Positions 46,207 to 54,840 of a stretch of DNA of 64,000 nt are shown piece after piece. The stretch comes from an uncultured Porphyromonas sp. (GTDB lineage Bacteria > Bacteroidota > Bacteroidia > Bacteroidales > Porphyromonadaceae). The position numbers were made by a program, and so were the translations under genes. The notes beneath the pieces were generated by a model. The model was not told the DNA's origin and made no database searches. It was given only the letters and a program-made list of their open reading frames with translations. The DNA lies in assembly GCA_905372565.1 (NCBI GenBank), contig CAJPPK010000007.1, positions 1-64,000 of the forward strand, written 5' to 3'. The first letter of the stretch is position 1. Every line of letters starts with the position of its first letter.

Positions 46207-47505
46207 ATGATTAAAAAAACTTTCGTAGCTGCAGTAGCTTGTCTCTTCGCTGGCTCTATGCTGCAGGCTCAGCAGACCACTGACTCCGTGTATACGGTAG
46301 AAGTGAAGAATGCTGACAAGTATCGTGTCGAAACCAATCGCTTCGGTGCAAACTGGTTCATCGGTATCGGTGCAGGTGCACAGATGTACTTCGGTGACCA
46401 CGACAAGCAGATGCGTCTCGGCGATCGTATCACTCCAAACTTCGAAGCTTACTTCGGTAAGTGGTTTACTCCAGGTCTTGGGGTACGTATCGGCGCTAAC
46501 GGGTATAAGATCAAGGGTGTAGCTGGATTTGATGGTCATAAGGGAGGTGCTATTAACTACGGGAACTATGGTGGCTTCATCAAGGAACCTCGTGTGGTTT
46601 ATCCTCACTCTGATCGTAACAAGGTTCCATACGACCTCTATGAGACTGAAATGGATTACATCCACGCTCATGCGGATGTCCTCTTCAATCTTTCGCAGCT
46701 CGTTTGCGGGTATAACGAAGATCGTTTCTACTCCTTCATCCCTTATGCCGGTCTAGGTTTTGCTACCAGCCTCAATAAGGCATCTCAGACGGGTCGCTAC
46801 TCTCATGAAGTAACAGCTAGCGTTGGTCTTCTCAATCGCTTCCGTATCAACCGTGCTTGGGATATCAATTTTGATGTTCGTGGTGCTTATGTTTCTGACC
46901 ACTTCGATCAGGAAGATGCTTCTATCGATCGTGCTACAGGTCGAATTGGCACTATCGCCGGTCACTGGGGTGAAGGTCTTCTGACGGCTACGCTTGGTGT
47001 TAGCTATAACATCCCTCGTCGTGGATGGGATCGTAGCACTATCACCACGATCCGTGTTAACGAGAATGTCCTCGAAGGTCTACGTAACCGCCTCGGTGAG
47101 CTAGAATCAATGAACAGCGACCTCCGTCGCCAGCTTGAAGAAGCTCTTAACCGTGAAGTTACTGTTGAGAACGTTACGGTGATGCCTCTTCTTGTCACCT
47201 TCCCAATCAATCGTTGGGTTCTTTCTCACAAGGATCGTGTAAACCTTGGCTTCCTCGCTGAAGCTCTTAAGGCTAATCCTAAGCTTGTTTATGCTGTCTC
47301 TGGATTTGCTGATAAGGGTACGGGTAGCGTGAAGCGTAATATCTTCCTCGCTCGCAAGCGTGCAGAAGTTGTTTACGACTGCCTCGTTAAGGAATTCGGT
47401 GTCTCTGAATCACAGCTTAAGAAGGATTCTAACGGTGGTGTAGCTAACATGTACTACAACGACCCACGTTGTAGCCGTTCGGTCCTCGCTAAGATCGCTG
47501 AATAA
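46207..47505 (+). CDS. OmpA-like outer-membrane protein
   Basis: A 432-residue protein of the Porphyromonas Pgm6/7 (OmpA-like) type. ATG 46207 starts a clear signal peptide ending in MLQAQ; an upstream in-frame ATG at 46162 would break it. Residues ~40-290 form an eight-stranded-type barrel with aromatic girdles (IGIGAGAQMYFGDHDKQ, PYAGLGFATSLNKAS). A coiled linker (RNRLGELESMNSDLRRQLEEAL) leads to the C-terminal OmpA peptidoglycan-binding domain (AVSGFADKGTGSVKRN, LARKRAEVVYDCLV). It anchors the outer membrane to peptidoglycan. Codons are biased to T-ending forms unlike its neighbours, consistent with high expression. Confidence 0.92.
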   Translation: MIKKTFVAAVACLFAGSMLQAQQTTDSVYTVEVKNADKYRVETNRFGANWFIGIGAGAQMYFGDHDKQMRLGDRITPNFEAYFGKWFTPGLGVRIGANGYKIKGVAGFDGHKGGAINYGNYGGFIKEPRVVYPHSDRNKVPYDLYETEMDYIHAHADVLFNLSQLVCGYNEDRFYSFIPYAGLGFATSLNKASQTGRYSHEVTASVGLLNRFRINRAWDINFDVRGAYVSDHFDQEDASIDRATGRIGTIAGHWGEGLLTATLGVSYNIPRRGWDRSTITTIRVNENVLEGLRNRLGELESMNSDLRRQLEEALNREVTVENVTVMPLLVTFPINRWVLSHKDRVNLGFLAEALKANPKLVYAVSGFADKGTGSVKRNIFLARKRAEVVYDCLVKEFGVSESQLKKDSNGGVANMYYNDPRCSRSVLAKIAE

Positions 47506-47599
47506 TTCTCACTCTTAATTTGCTTTCCTGTTACTCATGGATTTGCACTAATCGATGAACGATCTGTGACTCCACAGTAGTAACGTTAGCAGTCTTCTG

Positions 47600-47651
47600 A
47601 AGGCCTCCCTCTCTAGCAATATGATTCGCCAGGAGGGAGGCCTTTATTCTT
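47600..47651 (+). terminator. Intrinsic terminator of the OmpA-like gene
   Basis: AAGGCCTCCCTC (47600-47611) pairs perfectly with GAGGGAGGCCTT (47633-47644), followed by TATTCTT. It separates the OmpA gene from the polysaccharide locus; no -7 box is obvious between it and 47679. Confidence 0.9.
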
Positions 47652-47678
47652 AATCTCCTCATCTAGCTCTCATCTCCG

Positions 47679-48554
47679 ATGAAACATGCCTACATGATCC
47701 TAGCTCATGGCGAGCCTGAGCTATTGCAGCTTCTTCTAGAACGGCTAGATGATCCACGGAATGATATCTACATCCATCTAGATCAGAAGTGGACCAATCC
47801 TCCTAAGCTGGCGACAAAGCAGGCTAAACTCTTTCTGCTAACTAAGCGAGTGGATGTTCGCTGGGCAGATGTGAGTATGCTTGAGGCGGAGTATGCGCTC
47901 TTTCATGCGGTAAAAGACTCTGGGCAGAGTTACGCCTATCACCATCTCCTCTCAGGAGTGGATCTTCCGATAAAGACGCAAGACTATATCCATCAATTCT
48001 TCCTCGAGAATAATGGGAAGGAGTTTGTGGGAATTCATCAGCGCCCTATGAGCTTCCGAGCTGATCGGGCTCTGCATTATTGGCATCCTTTCACGCGCTC
48101 TTTTCGAGGAAAGGGAGTTGCGTTTCAGCTTAAACGTATCCTACGTTACCTCATTGTACAGGTGCAGGTGCTACTTGGCCTCCGACGTAATGTCTCCATC
48201 TCTTTCCAGAAGGGAGGACAATGGGTCAGTATCACTTCAGATCTTGTGGATTATCTCCTAAAGCATGAAGAGCCGGTCTTGTCTTGCTATGCTGGGACAT
48301 TTGGAGCCGATGAGTATTTTATTCCTACTCTTCTCTGGAATTCTCCGTTGCGAGAGCGTCTCTATTGTGCAACGGATGAGACGCTCGGAGCTATGCGTTA
48401 TATAGGGTGGCGATCCGATGGTCAACTCCTCGCTTTTAGCTCAGAGGATTTACCTGAGCTCCAGCAGACCTCTTGTCTTTTTGCTCGTAAGTTTGATCTT
48501 CGTGATCGATCTTTCTTAGAAAAGGTCCTTCTCCTTTCCAAGCCGACTCCTTAG
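47679..48554 (+). CDS. Core-2/I-branching type glycosyltransferase (GT14)
   Basis: A 291-residue enzyme of the GT14 type, which transfers N-acetylglucosamine or a similar sugar to a polysaccharide acceptor. It opens with MKHAYMILAHGEPELLQLLL and IYIHLDQKW, the usual family start, followed by HHLLSGVDLPIKTQDYIHQF and a C-terminal SCYAGTFGADEYFIPTL. It is probably cytoplasmic and membrane-associated. First gene of the exopolysaccharide locus; acceptor and linkage cannot be read from sequence. Confidence 0.87.
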   Translation: MKHAYMILAHGEPELLQLLLERLDDPRNDIYIHLDQKWTNPPKLATKQAKLFLLTKRVDVRWADVSMLEAEYALFHAVKDSGQSYAYHHLLSGVDLPIKTQDYIHQFFLENNGKEFVGIHQRPMSFRADRALHYWHPFTRSFRGKGVAFQLKRILRYLIVQVQVLLGLRRNVSISFQKGGQWVSITSDLVDYLLKHEEPVLSCYAGTFGADEYFIPTLLWNSPLRERLYCATDETLGAMRYIGWRSDGQLLAFSSEDLPELQQTSCLFARKFDLRDRSFLEKVLLLSKPTP

Positions 48555-48567
48555 ATTTATCACTTCT

Positions 48568-49545
48568 ATGCTACCTCCCTTAGTCTCTATCATTATTCCC
48601 GTCTATCGAGCAGAGAAGACTCTCCCTGCGTGCCTAGACCAGCTTAAGGCGCAGAGCTATCGTAGTCTCCAGTTGATATTCATTGATGATTGTAGCCCTG
48701 ATGGGAGCTATGCTTACCTCACATCACAGCGGGGGGAGCTTGAAGCATTGGGGATGGAGGTGACCTTACTACGGCATGAGAAGAATCAGGGAGTTGCAGT
48801 AGCTCGTAATACAGGATTAGACGCAGCTCACGGAGAGTATATTTACTCTGTGGATGCAGATGACCGTCTTGCTGATAATGCGATTGAGTTGCTTGTGAAA
48901 GCAGCTGAGCAGAGCCAGATGGATGTGGTTGGTTGTGAGTACTACCTTGAGGAAGGCGCTCATGCACGTCAGATTCATCAGCCTGATGTTAAGACGGGGC
49001 AAGAGGCATTTCAACAGATCTGTTATGGGCGGATGAAGTGGAACCTCTGGCTCTTCTTATTCCGACGAGAGCTCATTGAGAAACCTGAGCCCTTACGCTT
49101 CCTGCCGGGGAAGAATATGGGAGAAGATCTTATGCTTTTGGGGCGTCTACTTGATCGAGCCAATGGTGTTGAGATCATTCATCAGCCTCTATATACATAT
49201 GTTCGCTCGGACGAACAGATCACAGGGTCTTACCGGCCAGAGCATTGGTCTCAGGTTTTTGCTAATCTAGAGATGCTTGATTCCTCACTCTCTTCGGAGG
49301 CTCGAGCTTATATCCCTTATCTTAAGCTGACTCTTAAACGCCCTCTTCTCGTCACGGGAAAGAAAGCTGACTATCATCGTTGGACAGATACTTATCGGGA
49401 GACAGATCCTTTTATCATGCAGAATCCTAGTCTTCCCTTTCGCTCTAAGATTCTTGAGCAAATGGCGGCTAAAGGACAATATTGGTATGTTGCCTTGTAC
49501 TACCATGTCGTGATGCGTGGACTGTATTCACTTTTCTATCGGTAG
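48568..49545 (+). CDS. Family 2 glycosyltransferase
   Basis: A 325-residue GT-A fold transferase. PLVSIIIPVYRAEKTLPACL starts the nucleotide-binding domain, IDDCSPDGS and the DXD-type SVDADDRL follow at about residues 33-95. The C-terminal part (SYRPEHWSQVFANLEML, then basic helices) is acceptor-specific. It lies 13 bases after the GT14 gene and 10 before the polymerase gene. DNA here is AT-richer than the housekeeping genes, suggesting acquisition by transfer. Confidence 0.9.
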   Translation: MLPPLVSIIIPVYRAEKTLPACLDQLKAQSYRSLQLIFIDDCSPDGSYAYLTSQRGELEALGMEVTLLRHEKNQGVAVARNTGLDAAHGEYIYSVDADDRLADNAIELLVKAAEQSQMDVVGCEYYLEEGAHARQIHQPDVKTGQEAFQQICYGRMKWNLWLFLFRRELIEKPEPLRFLPGKNMGEDLMLLGRLLDRANGVEIIHQPLYTYVRSDEQITGSYRPEHWSQVFANLEMLDSSLSSEARAYIPYLKLTLKRPLLVTGKKADYHRWTDTYRETDPFIMQNPSLPFRSKILEQMAAKGQYWYVALYYHVVMRGLYSLFYR

Positions 49546-49555
49546 AACATAGCCT

Positions 49556-50830
49556 ATGTGGAAGATTGTCCAGGTTCTGCTTATTGCAGTCTTAGTTAAC
49601 TGCTCTTACTACTCTTTTAGCTTTGCGGCTTTCCCAAATGCGCCTAACACGAAGATGCTTTTGGCGATGCTGGGGCTTTTATGGTTCCTTTTTGACTCCT
49701 GGCGCCGAGGGAAGGGGGTTCCTTTCTCTCCAACGATGCTTACAGGAACGATCTTTGCAGGGCTGTATTCATTAGTTAACCTCATCGCTATCGAAATTAA
49801 TGATACGAATGACTATAGTTATGCCAACTACCTAACGACTTTCTTCGTCTGGGTCTTCAGTGTCTATCCAGCCTTAAGTTTGATGCGTATCGTTCATGGA
49901 TCCATCACGATCCCACGCATAACTTATTACCTAACAGCTGTGACAGTCTTCCAGTGTATTACTGCTCTTCTTATTGATAATTACCCTGGGTTTGATGACT
50001 TCTGTTCGAGCATTGTTTTTTGGAGCTTAGAGTTTTTTGCTAGTATTGATCGTCTACGCTGTTTCAGTACAGCACTTGATCCAGCAGGAGTACGCTTTGC
50101 TCTTGTTCTTATACTTATTGCCGCAACGATCTGTGTCGATGAGCAGGTGCAGCAAAGTTACCTGAGACTTTATCTGCTTTTCATTGCTTATCTTCTCATT
50201 TCAGGGATTGGAAATATGGTTGCGAGAACTACATCCTCAGGGATGGGACTTGGGCTTCTTATACTTTTGATTCACAGTAATGCTGTTGGACTGAAGGTGC
50301 GTTCCTCTATGGTGCGTACTATGTCCATTTTTGCAGGTTTGCTTCTCATCGCGTTTGGTGTAGGGATTTACTTGTATAACACGAGTGACTATTATCGTGG
50401 ACTATTAGAGTTTGCATTTGAGGGATTTTTCAGCCTCTTCAATCAAGGGGAGTTTCAGACAAGCTCGACAGACGTTTTGGCTACGATGTGGATTTGGCCA
50501 ACGGATATGCAAACTTGGATCATTGGCTCTGGGATTTATGGCAGTTTTGCCTTTGGATCTGATATTGGTTACTGTCGATTGATCCTTTATTCGGGGTTGG
50601 TGGGTTTTGGCTTATTTGCTCTTAGCTTTATTTACTATGCTTTTCATTTCGCTGGTAAGTATCGTCCCTATCGCTGGCTCTTCTTGGCCTACTTAGCCAT
50701 GACCTTTATTATTTGGATGAAGGTGTCGACTGATATTATGATGATTTATGCGTTCTTCTTTTGGTTTACTAAGCAAGAGGAAGATGCGATTAATGGTCTC
50801 ATCCCTTTGGCTCAAAATACTGACGTATGA
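49556..50830 (+). CDS. Wzy-like polysaccharide polymerase (multi-pass membrane protein)
   Basis: A 424-residue integral membrane protein with about ten hydrophobic segments and a larger periplasmic loop near residues 250-320 (EGFFSLFNQGEFQTSSTD). This topology and its place among glycosyltransferases fit the O-antigen/EPS polymerase role, which joins repeat units on undecaprenyl pyrophosphate. No sequence motif proves it; an O-acetyltransferase-like or EpsG-type protein is an alternative. It is one of the most AT-rich genes of the window. Its stop overlaps the next start (ATGA). Confidence 0.75.
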   Translation: MWKIVQVLLIAVLVNCSYYSFSFAAFPNAPNTKMLLAMLGLLWFLFDSWRRGKGVPFSPTMLTGTIFAGLYSLVNLIAIEINDTNDYSYANYLTTFFVWVFSVYPALSLMRIVHGSITIPRITYYLTAVTVFQCITALLIDNYPGFDDFCSSIVFWSLEFFASIDRLRCFSTALDPAGVRFALVLILIAATICVDEQVQQSYLRLYLLFIAYLLISGIGNMVARTTSSGMGLGLLILLIHSNAVGLKVRSSMVRTMSIFAGLLLIAFGVGIYLYNTSDYYRGLLEFAFEGFFSLFNQGEFQTSSTDVLATMWIWPTDMQTWIIGSGIYGSFAFGSDIGYCRLILYSGLVGFGLFALSFIYYAFHFAGKYRPYRWLFLAYLAMTFIIWMKVSTDIMMIYAFFFWFTKQEEDAINGLIPLAQNTDV

Positions 50831-51978
50831 AGATCATCTATTGTATCCCAGCGACCTCTAACTCGGGAGGAATGGAGCGCGTCCTAGCGAGGAAGGTGAA
50901 TTACCTAGCAGAGCGTGGCTATGAGCTAGCGATTATTACTACCGATCAGCGAGGGAAGGCTCCCTTTTTCCCACTCCATGCTAGCATCACGCAGTATGAT
51001 CTGGGGATCAATTACGATGAGAACAACGGTCAAGGGCTTCGGGCGAAGCTGAGAGCATATCCACGAAAGAAGCGCCTGCATCGTGAGCGACTCTCCAAAC
51101 TATTAGTAGAGCTTCAGGCTGACATTGTCATCTCTATGTTTGGGGATGATGCGGACTTTCTGCCAAGTATTCAAGATAGCAGTCGTAAGGTGCTGGAGTA
51201 TCACTTCTCAAAGCTCAAGCGCCTGCAATATGGTCGTAAGGGACTTTGGCGTATGATCGATCACTACCGCACGTGGCGTGATGAGTCTACGGTGCGAGGC
51301 TATGATCGCTTCGTTGTTTTGACGGCCGAAGATGCAGGATACTGGGGAAGCCTTCCAAATATCCAAGTGATCCCCAATCCTTTGCCATTTACTTCTGAAG
51401 AAGTCTCAGATTGTACCTCCAAGCGAGTCCTCGCTGCTGGGCGGTATGACTTCCAGAAGAATTTCTCCCTCCTTCTGCGGATTTGGTCTCAGATCGCTCC
51501 CAGCTATCCGGACTGGAAGCTGGAGATTATCGGGGATGGAGCGCTCCGTCCCGCCTTGGAGGAGGAAGTTGTACAGCTAGGACTCTCATCTTCTGTCGAG
51601 CTCTCTCGTCCGACCCAAGAGATGCAGGCGGTCTATCTGCATTCTTCTGTCTATGCGATGACTTCTCGCTATGAGGGGCTACCTATGGTGCTGATCGAAG
51701 CGCAACAGATGGGACTGCCTATTGTCTCTTTTGCTTGTCCTTGTGGTCCACGTGATGTGATCCATGAGGGCGAAGATGGATTCCTGATACCCTTAGGCGA
51801 GGAAGACGCCTTCGTCCGTGCACTACGTCTGCTCATGGACTCTGAGGCAGAGCGCCAGCGTATGGGACGGGCAGCTCGTCTCTCTTCTGCTCGCTATGAT
51901 GTAGACACGATCATGGCGCATTGGATCCAGCTCTTCGATACCCTCTCCGTTACTCCTTCTTCAACTCCTGTCTCATGA
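50827..51978 (+). CDS. Family 4 glycosyltransferase
   Basis: A 383-residue GT-B fold transferase. The N-terminal acceptor domain starts MKIIYCIPATSNSGGMERV, with GGMER typical of GT4 enzymes. The C-terminal donor domain has VLAAGRYDFQKNFSLLLRIW, LEIIGDGALRPALE and the Glu-x7-Glu segment SRYEGLPMVLIEAQQMGLP. It overlaps its neighbours by four bases on both sides (ATGA at 50827 and at 51975). Confidence 0.92.
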   Translation: MKIIYCIPATSNSGGMERVLARKVNYLAERGYELAIITTDQRGKAPFFPLHASITQYDLGINYDENNGQGLRAKLRAYPRKKRLHRERLSKLLVELQADIVISMFGDDADFLPSIQDSSRKVLEYHFSKLKRLQYGRKGLWRMIDHYRTWRDESTVRGYDRFVVLTAEDAGYWGSLPNIQVIPNPLPFTSEEVSDCTSKRVLAAGRYDFQKNFSLLLRIWSQIAPSYPDWKLEIIGDGALRPALEEEVVQLGLSSSVELSRPTQEMQAVYLHSSVYAMTSRYEGLPMVLIEAQQMGLPIVSFACPCGPRDVIHEGEDGFLIPLGEEDAFVRALRLLMDSEAERQRMGRAARLSSARYDVDTIMAHWIQLFDTLSVTPSSTPVS

Positions 51979-53078
51979 AGCGAATAGTCATCTCTGCGGT
52001 CAATCTTCGCAAGGGAGGGACGCTGACTATCCTACGCCAATGTCTTTCGTTCCTCTCCGAGTGGGCTCCTAAAGCAGGCTACGAGGTCGTCGCTCTAGTG
52101 CATAAGCAGGAGCTCGCGGACTATCCTAATATTCGCTACATCGAGCTCCCTTGGGCTGCTACTGGCTGGCTCAAGCGTCTGTGGTGTGAGTATGTCACCA
52201 TGGGGAAGATCTCCCAAGAGCTGGGAGAGATCGATTTATGGCTGTCTCTTCATGATACAACGCCTCGAGTGAAGGCGAAGCGTCAGGCAGTTTATTGCCA
52301 GACGTCCTTCCCATTCTTGAAGTGGCGGTGGAGAGATTTTAGCTTTGATAAGAAGATCCCTCTCTTTGCGATGTTCACCCGCTTTGCTTACCAGTTCGGA
52401 ATTCGGAGAAATAGTTACCTCGTTGTCCAGCAGGAATGGTTACGTGAGGGCTTTAGTCGCATGTTTGGCTTGCCTAAGGAGCGCTTTATCGTTGCGCCAC
52501 CACCTCGAGAGCCTTTACCCAAGCTGGACCTTAAGAAAGAGGAGGGGGCACCCTTTAACTTCCTCTATGCAGCGACCCCTGATGGGCATAAGAACTTCGA
52601 GTTGCTCTGTGAGGCTACGCAGGAGCTGGAGCGACGTGTTGGGAAAGGGAAGTTCCGCACCATCCTCACGATCAGTGGACAGGAGAATAAGTACGCCCGT
52701 TGGCTCTATGAGCAATGGGGGACCTGCTCTAGTCTTGATTTCCGGGGATTCCTTTCCAAGGAGGAGCTACAGAAGACATACGCTTTGACGGACTGTCTGG
52801 TGTTCCCTTCACGTATCGAGACATGGGGGTTACCGATCTCGGAGTTCTTGCCTTATGAGCGCCCCATGCTCTTGGCAGACCTCCCCTATGCCCATGAGAC
52901 CTCTCGGGGAGCGGTCGCTGTAGGCTTCTTTAATCCTACTCAAGTCAATGATCTAGTCGATGCTATGCAGGCTGTCCTGGAGGGGCATTTAGAAGGGCTA
53001 AAGGGGCAACAGTGTTGCCCCATCGGAGGCAATACTGTTGCCTCTTGGGAGGCACTACTGTTGCTCCTTTTGGGTTAA
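51975..53078 (+). CDS. Family 4-like glycosyltransferase with repeat-derived C-terminus
   Basis: A 367-residue GT-B type transferase starting MKRIVISAVNLRKGGTLT; ATG 51975 overlaps the previous stop. The donor domain has FLYAATPDGHKNFELL, RGFLSKEELQKTYALTDCLVFP and FPSRIETWGLPISEFLPYERP. From about residue 342 the sequence becomes GQQCCPIGGNTVASWEALLL, which is simply a translation of the four-hairpin repeat element, and the stop lies inside unit 4. The original C-terminus was therefore replaced or shortened. The catalytic core appears complete, so activity may be kept. Confidence 0.88.
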   Translation: MKRIVISAVNLRKGGTLTILRQCLSFLSEWAPKAGYEVVALVHKQELADYPNIRYIELPWAATGWLKRLWCEYVTMGKISQELGEIDLWLSLHDTTPRVKAKRQAVYCQTSFPFLKWRWRDFSFDKKIPLFAMFTRFAYQFGIRRNSYLVVQQEWLREGFSRMFGLPKERFIVAPPPREPLPKLDLKKEEGAPFNFLYAATPDGHKNFELLCEATQELERRVGKGKFRTILTISGQENKYARWLYEQWGTCSSLDFRGFLSKEELQKTYALTDCLVFPSRIETWGLPISEFLPYERPMLLADLPYAHETSRGAVAVGFFNPTQVNDLVDAMQAVLEGHLEGLKGQQCCPIGGNTVASWEALLLLLLG

Positions 53079-53092
53079 CACTAGCAACACTG
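53000..53092 (+). repeat. Four-hairpin element, copy 5 (inside a gene end)
   Basis: Unit cores GGCAACAGTGTTGCC, GGCAATACTGTTGCC, GGCACTACTGTTGCT, a CCTTTTG linker and a degenerate GGTTAACACTAGCAAC. The left boundary CCAACTAGTA seen in other copies is not conserved. The element covers the last ~26 codons and stop of the glycosyltransferase gene and ends five bases before the next ATG (53097). Confidence 0.85.
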
Positions 53093-53096
53093 AACT

Positions 53097-54221
53097 ATGA
53101 AGATATTACAACTAGGAAAGTTCTATCCGATCCGTGGTGGAGTCGAGAAGGTGATGGAGATCTTCACCGAAGGGCTAGCCGAGCGTGGCTATGCTTCGGA
53201 TATGCTCTGTGCTTCTCATGATGGACGGGTCGATGACATCATCTTGGGCGACGAATCGAAGATCATGCGCACCAAGACGTGGATGAAGCTAGCCGCCACG
53301 ATGATTTCACCAGCGATGATCTGGCGCCTACGTAAGATCTGCCGTGAGTATGACATTATCCACATTCACCACCCAGATCCGATGGCGACAGTGGCACTCT
53401 TCTGCTCGGGCTATAAGGGGAAGGTTGTCCTGCATTGGCATAGCGACATCTTGAAGCAGAAGTTTCTTCTTCGCTTCTTTGCTCCCCTACAGAATTGGCT
53501 CATCCGTCGAGCTGACTTGATCCTCGGCACGACACCTGTCTATGTGAAGGAGTCTCCCTTCCTAAGTAAGGTGCAGTTGAAGACGGGCTACCTGCCTATC
53601 GGGGTCGATCCACACCCTTGGCTAGCCGATGAGATCCGTGAGATCCGCCAGCAGTATCCTGACAAGAAGATCCTCTTTAATATCGGGCGTCTAGTCTCCT
53701 ACAAGGGGTACCAGTATCTCATCGAAGCCATGGTACACCTTCCTCAGGAATATGTCTTGCTTATCGGAGGGAAAGGTCCGCTCAAACAAGAGCTACAAGA
53801 GTTCATCGATCGCTTGGGCCTCCAGGAGCGTGTTAAGCTTCTAGGCTTCATCTCGGATACGCTTAAGCCTGCCTACTTCGGAGCTTGCGATGTCTTCTGT
53901 CTCAGCTCCACGCTCAAGACCGAGGCTTATGCCATCGTGCAGGTCGAAGCGATGTCTCTTGGACGACCTATCGTCGCTACCGAGATCCCTGGGTCAGGTG
54001 TAGCATGGGTCAATGCCCACCAAGAGTCTGGCCTGAATGTCCCGATCGAAGATGCTCCAGCACTCGCTCAGGCCATTCAGAAGATTTGCCAAGATCCCGA
54101 GCTCTGGAGCTCCTATAGCAAGGGTTCACGCCAACGTTTCTTCGAAATCTTTACGAAGGATGAGATGATCAACCAGCTCATTCGTATCTATACAGAACTC
54201 CTCCATCCTACCATCCCATAG
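53097..54221 (+). CDS. Family 4 glycosyltransferase
   Basis: A 374-residue GT4 enzyme. MKILQLGKFYPIRGGVEKVM opens the acceptor domain; the donor domain shows ILFNIGRLVSYKGYQYLIEAM, VLLIGGKGPLKQEL and the Glu-motif TEAYAIVQVEAMSLGRPIVAT. The AATEI-like GSGVAWVNAHQESGLNV segment is typical of the WbaZ/mannosyltransferase-like branch, but donor specificity is not assigned. It starts just beyond repeat copy 5 and ends 10 bases before the initiating transferase. Confidence 0.93.
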   Translation: MKILQLGKFYPIRGGVEKVMEIFTEGLAERGYASDMLCASHDGRVDDIILGDESKIMRTKTWMKLAATMISPAMIWRLRKICREYDIIHIHHPDPMATVALFCSGYKGKVVLHWHSDILKQKFLLRFFAPLQNWLIRRADLILGTTPVYVKESPFLSKVQLKTGYLPIGVDPHPWLADEIREIRQQYPDKKILFNIGRLVSYKGYQYLIEAMVHLPQEYVLLIGGKGPLKQELQEFIDRLGLQERVKLLGFISDTLKPAYFGACDVFCLSSTLKTEAYAIVQVEAMSLGRPIVATEIPGSGVAWVNAHQESGLNVPIEDAPALAQAIQKICQDPELWSSYSKGSRQRFFEIFTKDEMINQLIRIYTELLHPTIP

Positions 54222-54231
54222 TACGGAATCT

Positions 54232-54828
54232 ATGAATACAATCGAACGATTTATCAAGCGAGCTTTTGACTTCTCGCTAGCACTTGTCTCTCTTGTCGTC
54301 TTCTCTCCGCTTATTGCCTTGATCGCTCTATTGATCAAGTGGGAGGATCCTCAAGGGGATGTCATCTATAAACAGGAGCGTATTGGCTATAAGGGACGTC
54401 CCTTTATCCTCTACAAGTTCCGCTCCATGCGTATGGATGCGGAGGCAAATAACTCTCCTCAGCTTTTTACCGATGGCGATAGCCGTCTGACGAAGGTCGG
54501 AGCTTTCATCCGTGCTCACCACTTGGATGAATTCCCTCAGCTATGGAATGTGATCAAGGGAGAGATGTCCTTTGTTGGTCCTCGCCCCGAGCGTCAGTTC
54601 TTCATCGATCAGATCATGGAGCATAACCCCGACTATACTCGTCTTTATGCTGTGCGTCCAGGGCTCTTCTCCTATGCGACGCTCTACAATGGGTATACTG
54701 ATACGATCGAGAAGATGCTGGAGCGCCTACGTCTAGACCTGAAGTATCTAGATAACTACTCCCTCTGGGTAGATGTGAAGATCATCTTCCTTACTGCCTT
54801 TTCTATTATATTTGGTAAGAAATTCTAA
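54232..54828 (+). CDS. Initiating phosphoglycosyl transferase (PglC-like)
   Basis: A 198-residue monotopic phosphoglycosyl transferase that attaches the first sugar phosphate to undecaprenyl phosphate. One re-entrant N-terminal hydrophobic helix (ALVSLVVFSPLIALIALLI) is followed by the catalytic core: DVIYKQERIGYKGRPFILYK, then FRSMRMD, the Asp-Glu pair in HHLDEFPQLWNV and SFVGPRPERQ. The short length matches PglC rather than the longer WbaP. It marks the repeat-unit starting step for this locus. Confidence 0.93.
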   Translation: MNTIERFIKRAFDFSLALVSLVVFSPLIALIALLIKWEDPQGDVIYKQERIGYKGRPFILYKFRSMRMDAEANNSPQLFTDGDSRLTKVGAFIRAHHLDEFPQLWNVIKGEMSFVGPRPERQFFIDQIMEHNPDYTRLYAVRPGLFSYATLYNGYTDTIEKMLERLRLDLKYLDNYSLWVDVKIIFLTAFSIIFGKKF

Positions 54829-54840
54829 ACGACTCACGAT

